A DNA stretch of 64,000 nucleotides from positions 663,501 through 727,500 of the forward strand of contig CAWZYM010000148.1 in assembly GCA_963966185.1 (NCBI GenBank), read 5' to 3'. Numbering within the stretch: the first letter of the stretch is position 1; each line of letters starts with the position of its first letter. Below the pieces are notes generated by a model that saw nothing but the letters and a program-made list of their open reading frames with translations, was not told where the DNA came from and made no database searches. Below, piece after piece: positions 48,314-60,691 of the stretch. The position numbers and the translations under genes were made by a program. This DNA comes from Rhabditoides inermis (Eukaryota > Nematoda > Chromadorea > Rhabditida > Rhabditidae).

Positions 48314-50852
48314 AAGAGAAAGGGATCTCCCTCCTTCAGCAGCTGCCATCGTCTTCTCCTTCCTCCTTGTTATCCTCCTTCTCTTCATTGGAATAGGCTT
48401 CGGTCGAGTGATGCGAGATATTTCAATCGAGGAGGAGAAAAGCAACTTTGGTATGTACATTCATAAATTGTACTCTGATTGTAAGGTATATATGTTTGTT
48501 TTTGATGTTTTGTTTAACGTAAGTACTTACACTACACGGATGAGTTAGGACTTTACCATTGGTTATGCTGAATCCATTGACTAGCCATTTAATCCAATGT
48601 TTTAATGATACATGTGAAACGTACTTATGAACCGTAAAAGTAAAACTTCGAAACTTGCATATTCTCTATGTCGATGAAAACGGCATTCTCTAACACTGCT
48701 GAAACATGTCCACTTTTCACATCGCATGACTTGAGTGACAACTCGGCGATGCGAAAATAGCTGCTCTCGATTAGGAACATGGAACACTCTCATATGATTA
48801 GACATTAGAAGCTGAAGTTAAAACATTCTTTTCACATTCTGCTGTAATTCTCTTATAGTTCAAAAAATCATGATTGTGCTGCGATGTTGTGGGAAGCAGG
48901 GCAAAGATCATGAACAAGTATATTCAACATGAAAAAAATAATGATTAAACAATCATAATAATAAACAAATGAAAAAAATCAACAACTGTACAAATATTTG
49001 TTTAGGAATGCAGATGATTCCGAATTTGCGGCGGAATGCGCCATTCACTCTATTTCTATCGAAGACGGAAGAAGGAAAGGAGCAGGTGAAGCAGTACGTG
49101 GAGGAGATCGACACGTATTTGAAGAGTGAGTGGGGGAGAGGGAGGGAGAGAGAGAGAGGGAGAGAGAGAGAGAGGGAGAGAGAGGGAGAGAGAGAGAGGA
49201 GGGAGTGAGAGGAGGGAGGAGAAAGTGATAGCTTCCTTCCAGAATACAAGCAGGAGCAGGAATCGCGCGCCAACTGGACAGATGAATGCGCCCCAGGAAG
49301 GTCTGAATTCTTTCTAGTAGAGTCCCTCACGTCTATTAATGATGTTTATCGAAATCTTATTATATGCATGTTTCGTGAAACAAATCAGTTTTCGATGCAA
49401 TTGTTTTTTTTAGTTGATGATGTCCAGTCATCCGGAAATTAGTGAATTGTATAGACTAAACATAAATTAACTATGCATAAAACGTGACTTTCTGTTTTAA
49501 TTTCAGGACCGTAGACAACCGCTGGTGCAAACTCGATCTCGTCTCATCATTCAAACAGGGAGAGGACGGGTGCACAAAGGTATGATTACATATAGTAAGT
49601 AGTAAGAAGTCAAACACACATCTTTGTGTTTCCCGAATTCGCTCAACTGTTTTAAAACGAAACCTATTAAAGACGGCAAAAAATTGAAAATACCCACTAG
49701 CTTCCCCATGGTGGGTCCGGGCACGAAAATTTCAAATGAATGATACGGTAACTAAGAGCTTTCATGTTTTCGCGAGCTTAAGTTTCACCAGAAATTGATA
49801 AGAAATGACCGTCATTTCTTTTCGATAAACGCAGTGAAGTCGCTCAGAATTAGCAGCCAGCAGGCATTGCTTCTATAGCGCAACTGGTTAAAGTTTCGCC
49901 TGACAACCACGGGTCGCGGGTCCGGATCCTTTGACGAGTTTTGCTACAACTCTTTCGCAACAGTCAGCCTGCCTGCGAATCATAACTCGTGGAAAATTCA
50001 GTCAGTCATTTGGGATTTTTGTCCACTTTAGCTGTAGGTGTCGCTAAAATTGGTTGGAAGTGTATCAAGTAGTTTATTAGATCAACTAAAAACAAAACGA
50101 AAAAAAATGTTTTTTTCATACTACATCACTTATCTCATAACTTCCCACAATCCTATAAACATATTGAATGTTGATTGGTTTCAGTCAGACAACTACGGCT
50201 TCGACTCGGGCACTCCCTGCATTCTTATCGCTTTCAACGACGTGAGTCTCCAAACACATTCTATACCATCTGTCTTCAAAACACGTGTGTGTACTGAAAA
50301 CGAGGAAACTGTCAAGTCGTTTATGCCTTGTATTCAGGAGATTGGATGGACTCCTCGGTTGAATGCCAGCAACAATGTACAGCTGCCGATGCAGTGTAAA
50401 GTGGTGAGTACTGGCATAGTCATTCCTCACTCATACAACTTACACATGTGAACATTGTGTCTGATTTTCAACTAATAAGTATTTGGTCAACATTATCAAT
50501 ACATAACTAATAATACTATCTGATGGTTTTGGACATCACAAATCGATCAATATAATTGTGGACAATTTTAGACGAGCCGCTTCTCTTCTTCCTCTTCTCG
50601 TTCTGTGTCCGTCTCCTACTTCCCATCAATCGAGACAAACAGCAAGTACGGAGGATTCCAGATGAATAAGGTATGAATAAATGTTTAGTAGATTGTATTA
50701 TCATCTCACAATCTAAAGTTGTCCTTGATCTGTGTAACAGGATCAGTGAAACTATGCAATTGAATCAGAACAGAGAGAAGGAAGAAGGAAGGAGAGAGAG
50801 AGAAGCAGAAAAGAGAGGGGAAGAGAGGGAGGGAGGAAGGGAGGGAGGGAGG

Positions 50853-50943
<91 letters not shown>

Positions 50944-51583
50944 TCGTTGCAGCTTCCGTCTCGCACAGTGGTGGATGACCAGGGAGAGGAGATCTCGGAT
51001 GAGGACGGGGAGACCCTCTACGATCAGCCACCACTCGTGAGTCGGACTGACGGAATTCCATCTGCCATCTCTCGTGACAATCTGATTCGACACATCCTCA
51101 TTGATACTCTGCTCCATGAGTTGCGACGCTGGAAACTGGAATTAAGAATATGACTGTAGCATGACATGCAGAAATTGTTTATTTTGACGTGCGAAATTTA
51201 ACTTCGAAATTAAGTAAATGTGTGTTATAACCTCAAAAGTTCCGTCAACATACGTTTCACCTACAACGACAAATTACAAAATATGAATGAGTTTTAACCA
51301 CTCGAATGATGATAGTAAGTATATTTTAAACATAAATATCTTGTCGTTTGCCAGGTGTTCGTGAAGCTCGGCCCGGATTCGGGCGTCCGATACGCGACTG
51401 TCGAGTGCTGGATAGTAGACACTCTGCCACAGACACAAGTCAACAATCTCAAGGTAAAACTAGCAGCCATTCATATTCTCTGATATGTGTTTCTTATCAC
51501 TGTTTTTTAAATAAATAAAAATATTTCAGGATCTGGACGGCTTGGCTGACATCAAATTCGATCTGGCGATCGATCAGGATTGA
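47774..51583 (+). CDS. nkb: Na+/K+-ATPase beta subunit
   Basis: Type II membrane glycoprotein needed for folding and surface delivery of the sodium-pump alpha subunit. Twelve exons join in frame to 320 residues from the ATG at 47774: 47774-47838, 48163-48239, 48340-48450, 49006-49125, 49243-49300, 49507-49579, 50185-50241, 50338-50403, 50572-50670, 50953-51036, 51355-51453, 51530-51583. Cytoplasmic start, one helix (about residues 50-70, IVFSFLLVILLLFIGIGFG), then an ectodomain with six cysteines (NWTDECAP, NRWCKL, DGCTK, GTPCILIAFND, QCKV, VECWIV), enough for the three family disulfides. Sequons NWT and NAS are present. Conserved: YGFDSGTPCILIAFN and YFPSIETNSKYGGF. The first exon is open back to its acceptor at 47721 (17 more codons), so an upstream coding exon is possible. 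Introns carry GA tracts. Confidence 0.93.
49872..49930 (+). repeat. tRNA-like sequence in an intron
   Basis: TATAGCGCAACTGG (box A type, 49874-49887) and GGGTCCGGATCC (box B type, 49918-49929) lie in the 605-base intron between the exons ending at 49579 and starting at 50185. The arms do not pair as a tRNA. A SINE head or tRNA pseudogene is the likely origin. Confidence 0.45.
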
Positions 51584-52325
51584 TAGTAGATAGTACCGAC
51601 AGCAACTCACAACAATCCGATTCGAGCACAGCTCTCTTGAACCGACTCAATCTGTCGCCTTTACACGGCTGGTGAGAGGTTCTCTGTTTTCCATATTCTC
51701 TCTCCTTCCATCACTCAACACATCAAGGGTTCTTTCACTCCGTTCACACACACGCAGCTGAATGCGCATAATTTGGCATGATAAGTAATAATGTGTTCTC
51801 GTATTTGTACTTGTTTCATGTTCATAAACATGTTTTTTTAGTACATAAAATGTTTGCAAAAAATCATTTGAAATTCTTTTCGACATTTTATAACGGTGTA
51901 TCGTATCTTATAAGCATTTGTATTCATTCAGGTATGATGTTTCAAATCAACGAGGTTTACGATATTCGTGCGGCAGTGTAACTTTATTCACATGGTTGTT
52001 TGTATACAATAATCATGAGTTACAAAAATGCTCAAGCAAGCAAAAAGGAAAAGGAGTAAAGCGACTAGCTATAGAAATTTGAATATACATGTTTCAGTAC
52101 ATTAGAAATGGAAAACGGTTGATGATATGAGCTCAACGAAATTAAAGAAGAAAACGAATAGTGAAAATTGCAGAGAAGTGACACAAAATACAGTGATTCA
52201 AACGAAGCAAGCAGGTATTTGTGAGTATAACATGTGGCCAACTTTTAATATGTGAGATACGCGAGTATCCCAGGATAGTGTTATATAGTGCATTGTGGAG
52301 AGTAGTGTTTGGTGGTGCATGGTGT
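51584..52325. other. convergent intergenic region
   Basis: The space between two convergent genes. It should hold both 3' UTRs. It is AT-rich, and no gene or repeat was recognised. No canonical AATAAA was confidently assigned to either gene. Confidence 0.5.
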
Positions 52326-55296
52326 TCAGTAGTGCTGCTGTGTCTTCCTCATAATGTGCACGGATCGGACGGACTCGGTGGTCGACTCTGGCTGACGGTG
52401 CACCGAAGAGTAGGAGGACGGCGAGTCAACGCGGTAGCCTGAATGTTTGTTTACAATACTGTTTATTTACTTGTTTATATGTTTGCTTTCAAATCTCACC
52501 GTTCCTGCTTTCCGAAGTGGTCGAATAGGCGCCGCCTCCAACTCGGTTGATCGGGATGTTGATCTGCAATCAATCGATAAGGGCGTGGCCTAAATGGGCG
52601 TGGCTCACCTCGCGTCCAGTCGTCACCCCACCGGTGTATGTGTTGTTGTAGGGAATGTGGATCTCCTGTAAAAGATTCGGTGAGCACCTCTAGAATTCTC
52701 TCAGCATCTGTAGCACCGCCCCTTCTCGCCCCGCCCCTCACCTTGTCCCTCTCATCCCTCATCTGATTGCGAGACTGATTGCGAGAGTACTGTTCCCTCG
52801 ACTCCGAGGCGCGAGAGGCCGATCGAGCGCCTACAAAAGTTTTATTCAAATTGACTTTCATGTTTTTGTTCAGGGATAATGGTTAGCGAAGTTTACATGT
52901 GATGTCAGCACATGTATGTGTCAGCACATGTATCTGGAATCTGGATGTGAGGGATTGGTCAGCAGTGGACACTTGGATTAAACAATGTAAGCGCACGTCG
53001 CGGATTGGCAGTGTTGTTAAAGTGGGGGACGTGTGAAGTGCCGATCAGGTATTCCCTAGCTGCCTTGCCTTGCTCGAACTTGTCTCGGATGCTGTCGAAC
53101 ATATCTCTGCCGGGTGACGTCACTTCCCTCCGAATCGTCATCTCCGATACTAACGAGCACAGACAGATTAGCACACTCATTGACAGGCCGCATAGTGTAT
53201 TGTGTTGATGTTGTCAATCTATTATTATTGTGTTGTTCAGCACGACTTTTAGTATAGGTGTGATGGTTCACTATTACATCACGTAGAAGTAGACCTACTC
53301 GTGCGTTGGGTTATGCGTGATACTTCCTTATAAGAACGAAATTGGATATTGCTATAGTTATTCACGCTGTATTACTAGAAGTTAGTATCATTAATGTTAT
53401 AAACCGACAGTGAAACGTATCATGCCATATTTGAAAACTGAAACCTATATCTCACCAGTCTCCCTAGTGTCGAAGCTAGCGCGTCTCTGTTCGTTACTTC
53501 CGGCCGACAGCTGCTGCTGCTGCTGCTGGTATCCGCCATACGCTCCGCCCACGCTGACTCCGCCTCCGTTGACTCCGCCTCCGTTCGCCCTCGCCTCGTT
53601 GTTCATGGTGACGTCATGCGGCGACAGGTGCTCGGTGCGCGTGCGAGACTCGGAGCGCCTGCAATCGATCGATAAATCAATCGATAATCAATTGGCTGTC
53701 TTACCTATAGGTGGAGTATCCTCCGTTGCTTTCTCCTCCGTTGCGACTCTGCGCACGGGAGCTGTCGCCAACACGAGCGATCGGCACATCGCGGCCTAGA
53801 ATCAACACATAAGCTCCGCCAACTGAAGCCACGCCCACCCAGTTAGCAAAGCACCACCCAAAGCATGCAGAAGAGCAAATTTATTCAATATAAAAAGTGT
53901 ACAGGTAGAGAATTTACAAGGGGATGGGGGAGGAGTGAGTAGATGGAGTGAGCACAAGGGGATGGGATGGAGCGAGCAGTCGATTCAAACCACACGTTCA
54001 AGTGCTCTTCAAAATTGTGAGAAAAGTGTAGTGGTGATGAAAATCGGCGATCAAGAAGTGGAGAAAAACAGCGAAGACAAGCATATCACACATGCCAAGC
54101 GTGCAGTGGAGGGGGGCTTGCAGGATGCATGCAGCCCAGTCTACAAACCTCCTCGGCTCCCGAACTGCCTCGTCTTCTCCTCGAACTCCCTGTCCAGCTG
54201 CCTCGCCCGCTCCTCGAACTCCCGCTGGCGGTCGTCGAACTCCGACCGGATGTCCAGACGAGAGCCGGCTCCTGAAACAGATCACGTCATCTCATATTTT
54301 CTCTGACTCTAGTTGTGTGTAATCACACATGTTTTAAGGCGAGGTCAGACTCGATTATGTATCAAAAATCCGCGTTATGATACAAAAAGGCCCTTTCTGA
54401 GGTTCTTTCTGAGGGTGAGGGCGCGTTCTGAGATCTTTCTGAGGATCTTTCTGGGGATCTTTCTGAGGGTGCGCGGCCGTTCTGAGATCTTTCTGAGGGT
54501 CTTTTGCCAGCAAAAGTTGAGTCTGACCTCTACTTCAGTCAGCTACATTCTCTCTCTGCCTTGCACCCACTGGATCGGCTGCCGACTCCGTATCCCACGT
54601 CCCTGTCCTTGTTGTAATCGGAGAGTTCCCTGTCCCGAGACAGCTCCCCATTGAGACGGGACGAGGAACGGGAACGGGACGAGTGCTGCTCCTGCAAGGG
54701 AGGGGTGGAGAAGGGAGAGAGGAGAGAGAGAGAGAGAGAGGGGGGGGGGGGAGCGGGAGAGGATGCTGTCTCACCTGTCGTGCGTATCCGTTGTGCTCGC
54801 TGCCCGCATCAATGTGCAGAGGGGAGCGAGAGGAAGCGTAGCCGTCTGCAAATATGGTACCTGGTACGTTTCACAAGAAGTGAAATGAGAGAAGGATTAA
54901 GTGAAAGAAGAGATGGGAGACGGTAGATGTTGATGTTGGACTGACTGCTGAATCCGCTGTCGTGTCTGTCTCTCGGGGAGGGCGCCGCACTCTTCTTCCC
55001 TCCTCCAGTCAGGGCCAGCGGGTCCCCACCCCGCTTAGGGGCCTCCACTGCCAGACGACCCTGAGAGAGAATGGGCATATGTATGTACATATTGTCTTCG
55101 TAATCAGTTTTCTACACATTTTCTTTGAAGTACATTTACGTTTGAGATCAGAGTGCTAATTGAATGATGATAAATACTGTCAATATCCATCCCTCTTCAT
55201 AATTTTACAGAAGAAACACATTGAAAAAAGAGGGATCCCTCCTTCTCTCTCTCTCTCTCTCTTTCCCTCTCCATCTCCATCTCTCTCTCCATCTCT

Positions 55297-55362
<66 letters not shown>

Positions 55363-55963
55363 ACCCTCGCATCGATGCTGCTCTGTATGGCGTGGGTGTC
55401 GACATCCCTCGGAAGCTGGTACTTGCGAACAAAGTACATCTGAAATGATGGATGATTGGCAAAACTATTTTATTATCATTACAATTGAGAGAGAGATGTG
55501 TGTTGTACCTTTGTGAAGTTGTCGTTGTCCTTGACGTCCTCGTGTCTTCCCTCAATGAGAAGAGTGTCGTCCAGGGTCTTCACCTAGAACGATTTCATGA
55601 TATAAATAAAATTAATAAACAGGAAATGAGAAGGAAATTGTCGTCTCGAACGAACATGCAATTTGTAAACTGAATGAAACGTTGGATAACAATAAACCAT
55701 TGTTTTAATTAGCCCCAAGAATTGATTATAGTTCAAAAAACATTTCCTCATTCCGAGGTTTGGACCAAATTATGTTTGATGAGTTACATAAACCAAAAAT
55801 TGTAGATATCGTGAAACGTATACGTACGATTAATAAAAAAAAATGTAACAAACCTGAATCTCCTCTGGCTTGAATTGATAGGCATCAATTTCAACAGCGA
55901 AGCGGTTCTGGTCATTGAAGATGTTGGACTGGACGTCGATGCCATCCTAGAGAGAGGGAGGGT

Positions 55964-56015
<52 letters not shown>

Positions 56016-57974
56016 ATACCTTGAAGACGGGCTCAGCCCAGCGGGGATAGAGCTCCATCCAGAACGGGTCGCGGCGCCAGTCCCTATCGACGCGGTCCAA
56101 CTGCGACGCGAACTGAAACGCGCGTGGTTAAGTGGATGTAATCAACAACGAGGGATAGAGGATGGCGGGTTCGGATCCGTCCGGTGCACTGCCTTTTGCC
56201 CCACTGCTCGGCTGCCTTTTCTATGCCTACTCCACATAACCGGTCACCCTTGAATCGCGGATCGCATGTGTGCGGAAAGTCCGTTTTACTCTCTGCCATA
56301 TTTGGCACGCCAAGCAAATACTAGGGAAAGTGAGAGCGTGATCACTTACAATGGGATGAGTCATGTCTATCTTTTTTTTTCTGAGATCATCCGGGTGTCG
56401 AGTGGGTTTCATGTCTGGTTTCGTTATGGAAGATGAACCAATCAATCCGAGTGCAACTCATACCATTACACGAAACATGCATTCTCGAATCGCTATGTCA
56501 AATAATAGCGTTCTTCTCTCACATGTTCACAGTGTGTGTTTGCGGAAAGATGGCAATAACATTGCATGGTACTTTCTTTGTCATGTGGTCGGTGTTATCC
56601 AACTAGTGTTACCTTCCAAAAATATTTAAACAATAAACTCGTATTCACTTTTCATTAATAAAAAATAAACTCACTCTCGGCATGACTGCGTCCATCTTGG
56701 GCCACTCAGCCGGCCAATCCTTCCACCAATCCTCAGACTTCACAGAACGACCGAACTACAAGAGGTGGAATTGGTGAAACCCATCTGAACCACGATCACT
56801 GAATGTTTGAGCGAAGTAGAAGGAGAGAATGGAGTAAAATTCAGAGGAAGGGTATACGAAAGTGAGGAATGTGAAAGAACACGTGCCCTCCGTGTGCGGA
56901 AGCGGCAGTGAAATGGAGAGCCTATTCAAACACGACGCAGCCCGAATGCGAAATCAAACAGATTCCCGGTGACAATGACGGAATCCATCATCAGCTGAGC
57001 GGCATCGATCGATTCGCGGGCGCCATGTACGGCGATTGGCGGGAAACCCTCTCTCCTCACTCGCATGCCTGCACTCTCTCACAATACACACTCTCTAACC
57101 TACTGTCGCGCATCCAAATCCGCACCGCCCGTAAACGATTATGCGCATTTTTCATGAGACTCTCGCCGGTTACTTTACTGGTTCACTTCACACAAAAAAA
57201 ACCGAAAACTGTGAGAAACGCGAAAATGTGGAAACTACGCAAAATTGTGGGCAAGGGAAAGTGAGGTGAGGTGAGGTGAGGTACGCGAATTTGAATCAGA
57301 CTAAGGCAAAAAAGACCTTGACAGGAGAAAGTGTGAGCGACAGGTGACGCGAATGCTACGAGTCTGGATAGGTTTGGAAACGTAATTGTGCGGGCGCGAG
57401 TCTCGCAACTCGAAAGGAGCGAGGGGAACGAAAGAAATCCACTAGCACGCGTAATTCGACCAGTTCCCAGTCGATCTCTCCCACTCTCTCTTTGTCACGA
57501 GTGAATATGGAAAGCGACAACAGACATATCACACAAACACTCTACGAGATTAGAGGGCGGGGGTGAAAGTGGATCCTCCCTCTCTCTCTCACTCTCTCTC
57601 TCCCTCTCTCCCTCTCTATAACTGGTAGTGTTACAAGTTCCGTTCCGCCCATGTCTGATTCGCCCGAACGCCTCGGTGCGTCGACATTTCAACAAAAGGA
57701 ATCGTCCCCTGATAATTTCCCGAACATTTCTAATTTGCCACACTCTATCATCTACCGGGATAATTACAGTCGGACGGGAGAGTTTTCGCGAAGAAAATGA
57801 GAAATCAACATGGGAGCATGCGAAATACCGGTTCTTTCTCGCTGGCGATTTTGTATTGAAAAATAGAGAAGAGAGAAAGGATGATGATTTCTGATTGCTA
57901 CAAAGCGGTAAACAAGCAACAAAAAGTGTTCCGGAAGGGGTAAAGAGGTCAGACATGAGAATGAGAGAGAGAGA

Positions 57975-58026
<52 letters not shown>

Positions 58027-58262
58027 CCCACCTTGTCCATCATCAGCCTCGGCTGAGGCCAGGCGCTGGGCCAATCCTTGAAGTCGTCCAGCCACCAATC
58101 GTCCATCCACTTGGACAGTCTCAAAAGTTAGCAATTAAAATTAAAATTATATTTATTTAATAGTCACATATGAAAAAGAACAAATATAAAAGTATTATTT
58201 ATTGACCTGTGCCTATCGGCAAAGTCTCTGTCGAACCAATCCGGTCGCATCACAACTGCCAT
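52326..58262 (-). CDS. hsp-43: alpha-crystallin-domain (small heat-shock-like) protein with long tail
   Basis: Chaperone-fold protein. Eighteen exons join in frame to 586 residues, far above the usual 150-250: 58207-58262, 58032-58119, 56675-56755, 56020-56112, 55854-55946, 55509-55583, 55365-55439, 54946-55060, 54775-54845, 54571-54691, 54149-54271, 53705-53795, 53456-53658, 52997-53149, 52742-52830, 52609-52665, 52500-52563, 52326-52438. Residues 1-105 are Trp-rich with related blocks (WWLDDFKDWPSAWPQP, WWKDWPAEWPK). The alpha-crystallin domain spans about 115-200 (FAVEIDAYQFKPEEIQ, GRHEDVKDN, YFVRKYQLP, GRLAVEAPK). The remaining 380 residues are Ser/Arg/Gly-rich and disordered, with a charged helix (FEERARQLDREFEEKTRQF) and a six-Gln run. 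The resemblance to nematode HSP-43 is from memory. An acceptor TTTTCTAG lies 19 bases before ATG. The longest intron (1276 bases) separates exons 2 and 3. Confidence 0.9.
54341..54530. mobile_element. 190-base TIR element in an hsp intron
   Basis: The termini GAGGTCAGACTC (54341-54352) and its inverse (54519-54530) enclose short repeats of GATCTTTCTGAGG type. The termini resemble those at 44681 (GCGGTCAGTCTC), and both elements have repeat-filled interiors. It lies in the intron between exons 54571-54691 and 54149-54271. Confidence 0.6.
56122..56180 (+). repeat. tRNA-like sequence in an hsp intron
   Basis: GTGGTTAAGTGG (56124-56135) and GGGTTCGGATCC (56167-56178) are good box A and box B matches at tRNA spacing, antisense to the host gene. 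A partly paired T arm is possible, but no acceptor stem is found. Probably a SINE head. Confidence 0.5.
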
Positions 58263-58356
58263 GTTGCTTGTTTGTGTGTTTCTAGAAAACGATTATAAAG
58301 ACCATTTAAAAAGCGTATGTGGATAAACAACCAGTGCATTGAAATGTCTATAAGCC

Positions 58357-58373
58357 AGAAACGTTCTGGAAGG
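58357..58373. promoter_or_regulatory. possible heat-shock element
   Basis: AGAAACGTTCTGGAAGG contains alternating GAA-TTC-GAA blocks (spacings of three and two bases), about 95 bases upstream of the hsp start codon. The spacing is slightly off the HSF consensus, so heat regulation is plausible but not shown. Confidence 0.35.
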
Positions 58374-58794
58374 AGCGAACAAAAGCAACATGATTCAGAA
58401 GTGGCAGCGAATAGAATTCACCTGCCTCCAGGGTCATAAAAGCAACCAGTCAAAACATTCAAGAGAATATTGGATATCACGAAAATAGATGGAGACAAAA
58501 AGCTGTATGTTTACGTGAGGGTTAACCACAACTAATCCCTTTATATGCCTTTATCAAATAATTGGCATGGCAGAAACCTTGAAATCGCCGAAAAGACATA
58601 ACATTTTAGCAAACAAGAGAGGAGAAGAGTCGCGAAATGCGAATTTGAAAGGAAGGCGGGTGGAAACTGGCAAACTGAAAGTCAACATCCGAGATTGATC
58701 AAACATCGACGGAGGGAGGGAACAATCCGAAAATGGTAGAGGAGAAGGCTGGCTGAGCTCCCTTTATACCTGTTCCCACCAGGTGATGAGTCAT

Positions 58795-58844
<50 letters not shown>

Positions 58845-59580
58845 TTGAAGAAAGGGGGAGTGATAGGAGAGAGTACAGACGGCTAGGAATGGGCGTTGGC
58901 CGCGAAACTGTGAATGGGAGAAAGAGAAAAGAAGAGAGAAGATGAATTACATGTTACTGACGAGTAAAACAAGGATGGGTACGGTCTTAGTCACCAAATT
59001 AGGATCACATCTTTTATATCATAATTCAGTCCCATCACTCGATCTTTGCTCGACGTTCTTCTTTTGGTAGACATCTTGAGAACTCATGGTGTTGATTTGA
59101 GTGGACAGTTCATAGTTGGTTCCCATGTTCGTTTGTCTCTCTTTTGGTTTGCTCTCCATAATACTCTCCTTCTTTTTCCGTCGCTCGGATCACTCAGAGA
59201 AAAGCGTGGGCGACTTTTCAAGTGTTTCGTAAACCGTTTTGCTCACGCCATTCCAGACGAGGATTATTCATTCCTGCTCCATTGAGCATTGCTCATTTTC
59301 GGACACAAAAATGAAACCAGTAACAGCAACAGTCAGCGAAACTGTCAGAGGGCAAGTGTGAATGGCGCCTTTCCCGCTACATCATCAAGAACTGATGTCA
59401 TTTTCAAAATTGTATCGGTTAAGTGAGTGACAAATGTAACCAAGGAGACAATTGAAAAAAAATATGATGGCTTGGTCAACGCCCATTTCTCTCTGCCCCA
59501 ATGACCACCTTTTCTTGCATGTTTAGGATTGTTTCGGGTGTGGTCATCTCTTCCCCTCTCTTCTCTCCCTTCTCTCCCAA

Positions 59581-59638
<58 letters not shown>

Positions 59639-60160
59639 ACCGAATCAATCCACATACCATTGATGGAAAAACGCATTAGTTGTGTTACAGGCCGTAATTG
59701 TGCGTGTCTGTCTCCTAACAATGATGCATCACCAACATTTCGGTTTGGAAATGGCCACGCATAGTGAGACTCTCTGGAACACAGTCGTGTGGCTCACTCA
59801 ACAAACCGTATAGCTAACACTTCTCATTTCACTGGCGGTTTGTGTTTCTGATTATTTCAAGTGGCGTTGGCAGGCGCCCAAAAAGTCGAGAGTAAGAGTG
59901 GATTCAGCCATCTCATATAAGAACTGAAACGAGCGACGAGCGGGAACAAACTTGACAGTTATATTTTGGGTACGTTCATTTTTGCTCGGAACTAGGGGTT
60001 CATTCACTTTGTCACACTGCAAATACTAGGATAGGGAACGCTATTCCCAGAGACCATGCGAACTAGATTTCCAGATTTCAGGTAAGACAAAATACAATGG
60101 GTTCTACATACCCATGTAGTTACCTATTTGTTTTACTGTAAATTGAAATCATTTACAGCC
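58374..60160. other. upstream region of the hsp gene; no gene seen
   Basis: GA tract at 58797-58841 and CT tract at 59580-59639. TTTATACC near 58772 could be a TATA-like element. A short first-exon-like sequence (ATG at 60056, donor CAGGTAAGA at 60079-60087) points into the next region but has no confirmed partner. Confidence 0.4.
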
Positions 60161-60691
60161 ATGTACCCAATAGACAGGATGCTGCTTCAATCCGACTACT
60201 ATCATCCCCGCCAAACTTCCCATACCCTCTCTCCCTCCCTCCCTCCCTCCCTCCCTCCCTCCCTCCCTCCCTCCCTCCCTCCCTCCCTCCCTCCCTCCCT
60301 TCCTCCCTCTCTCTCTCGGCAATTCCTCTTTCCCATTTTACCGCTTCCCTATCCCGCATCGCGACAGATTGAGTTATCCCCCCATCCTCGCTGTTATTGC
60401 CAGGCTCTTTGTGCCACCGACCTGTCAGACAGCCGCCGAGAGAGTGCATCGAATCGAGAGGGTCAGAGAGATGACGCGGCGAGAGAGTGTGTGGATGGGA
60501 GAGGGTCGGTGGGTGCGTGTGGTAATTCGGTTAGGGGTAATGAGTGGATATCAGACGGGAAGATATCAATTTGGGAGGAGGGAGGGGGCGATTGCCGAAA
60601 GAGAGAGAGGGGGGGAGTGATTGTATTAGTGGATGAAAGGAACGACGCGGAATGGAGACGATTGCCAGATGATGAGCAGATGATGCTATAA
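60161..60691 (+). CDS. doubtful open frame with TCCC repeat
   Basis: An ATG two bases after ATTTACAG opens a frame of about 176 codons. It starts MYPIDRMLLQS, runs through a TCCC tetranucleotide array (60226-60304, read as SPSLPP repeats) and ends in a charged region. The acceptor spacing matches other starts in the window, but the repeat opens all frames, codon use after it is unremarkable and no homology is recognised. A two-exon form using the ATG at 60056 would use a different frame. Confidence 0.2.
   Translation: MYPIDRMLLQSDYYHPRQTSHTLSPSLPPSLPPSLPPSLPPSLPPSLPPSLSRQFLFPILPLPYPASRQIELSPHPRCYCQALCATDLSDSRRESASNREGQRDDAARECVDGRGSVGACGNSVRGNEWISDGKISIWEEGGGDCRKRERGGVIVLVDERNDAEWRRLPDDEQMML

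Noticed and set aside
56908..57264. 118-codon plus-strand frame
   Set aside because: Lies in the large intron 2 of the hsp gene, has no splice signals and no recognisable content.
60226..60304. TCCC array as a telomere-like repeat
   Set aside because: The unit is not the nematode TTAGGC repeat. It is an ordinary tetranucleotide microsatellite.
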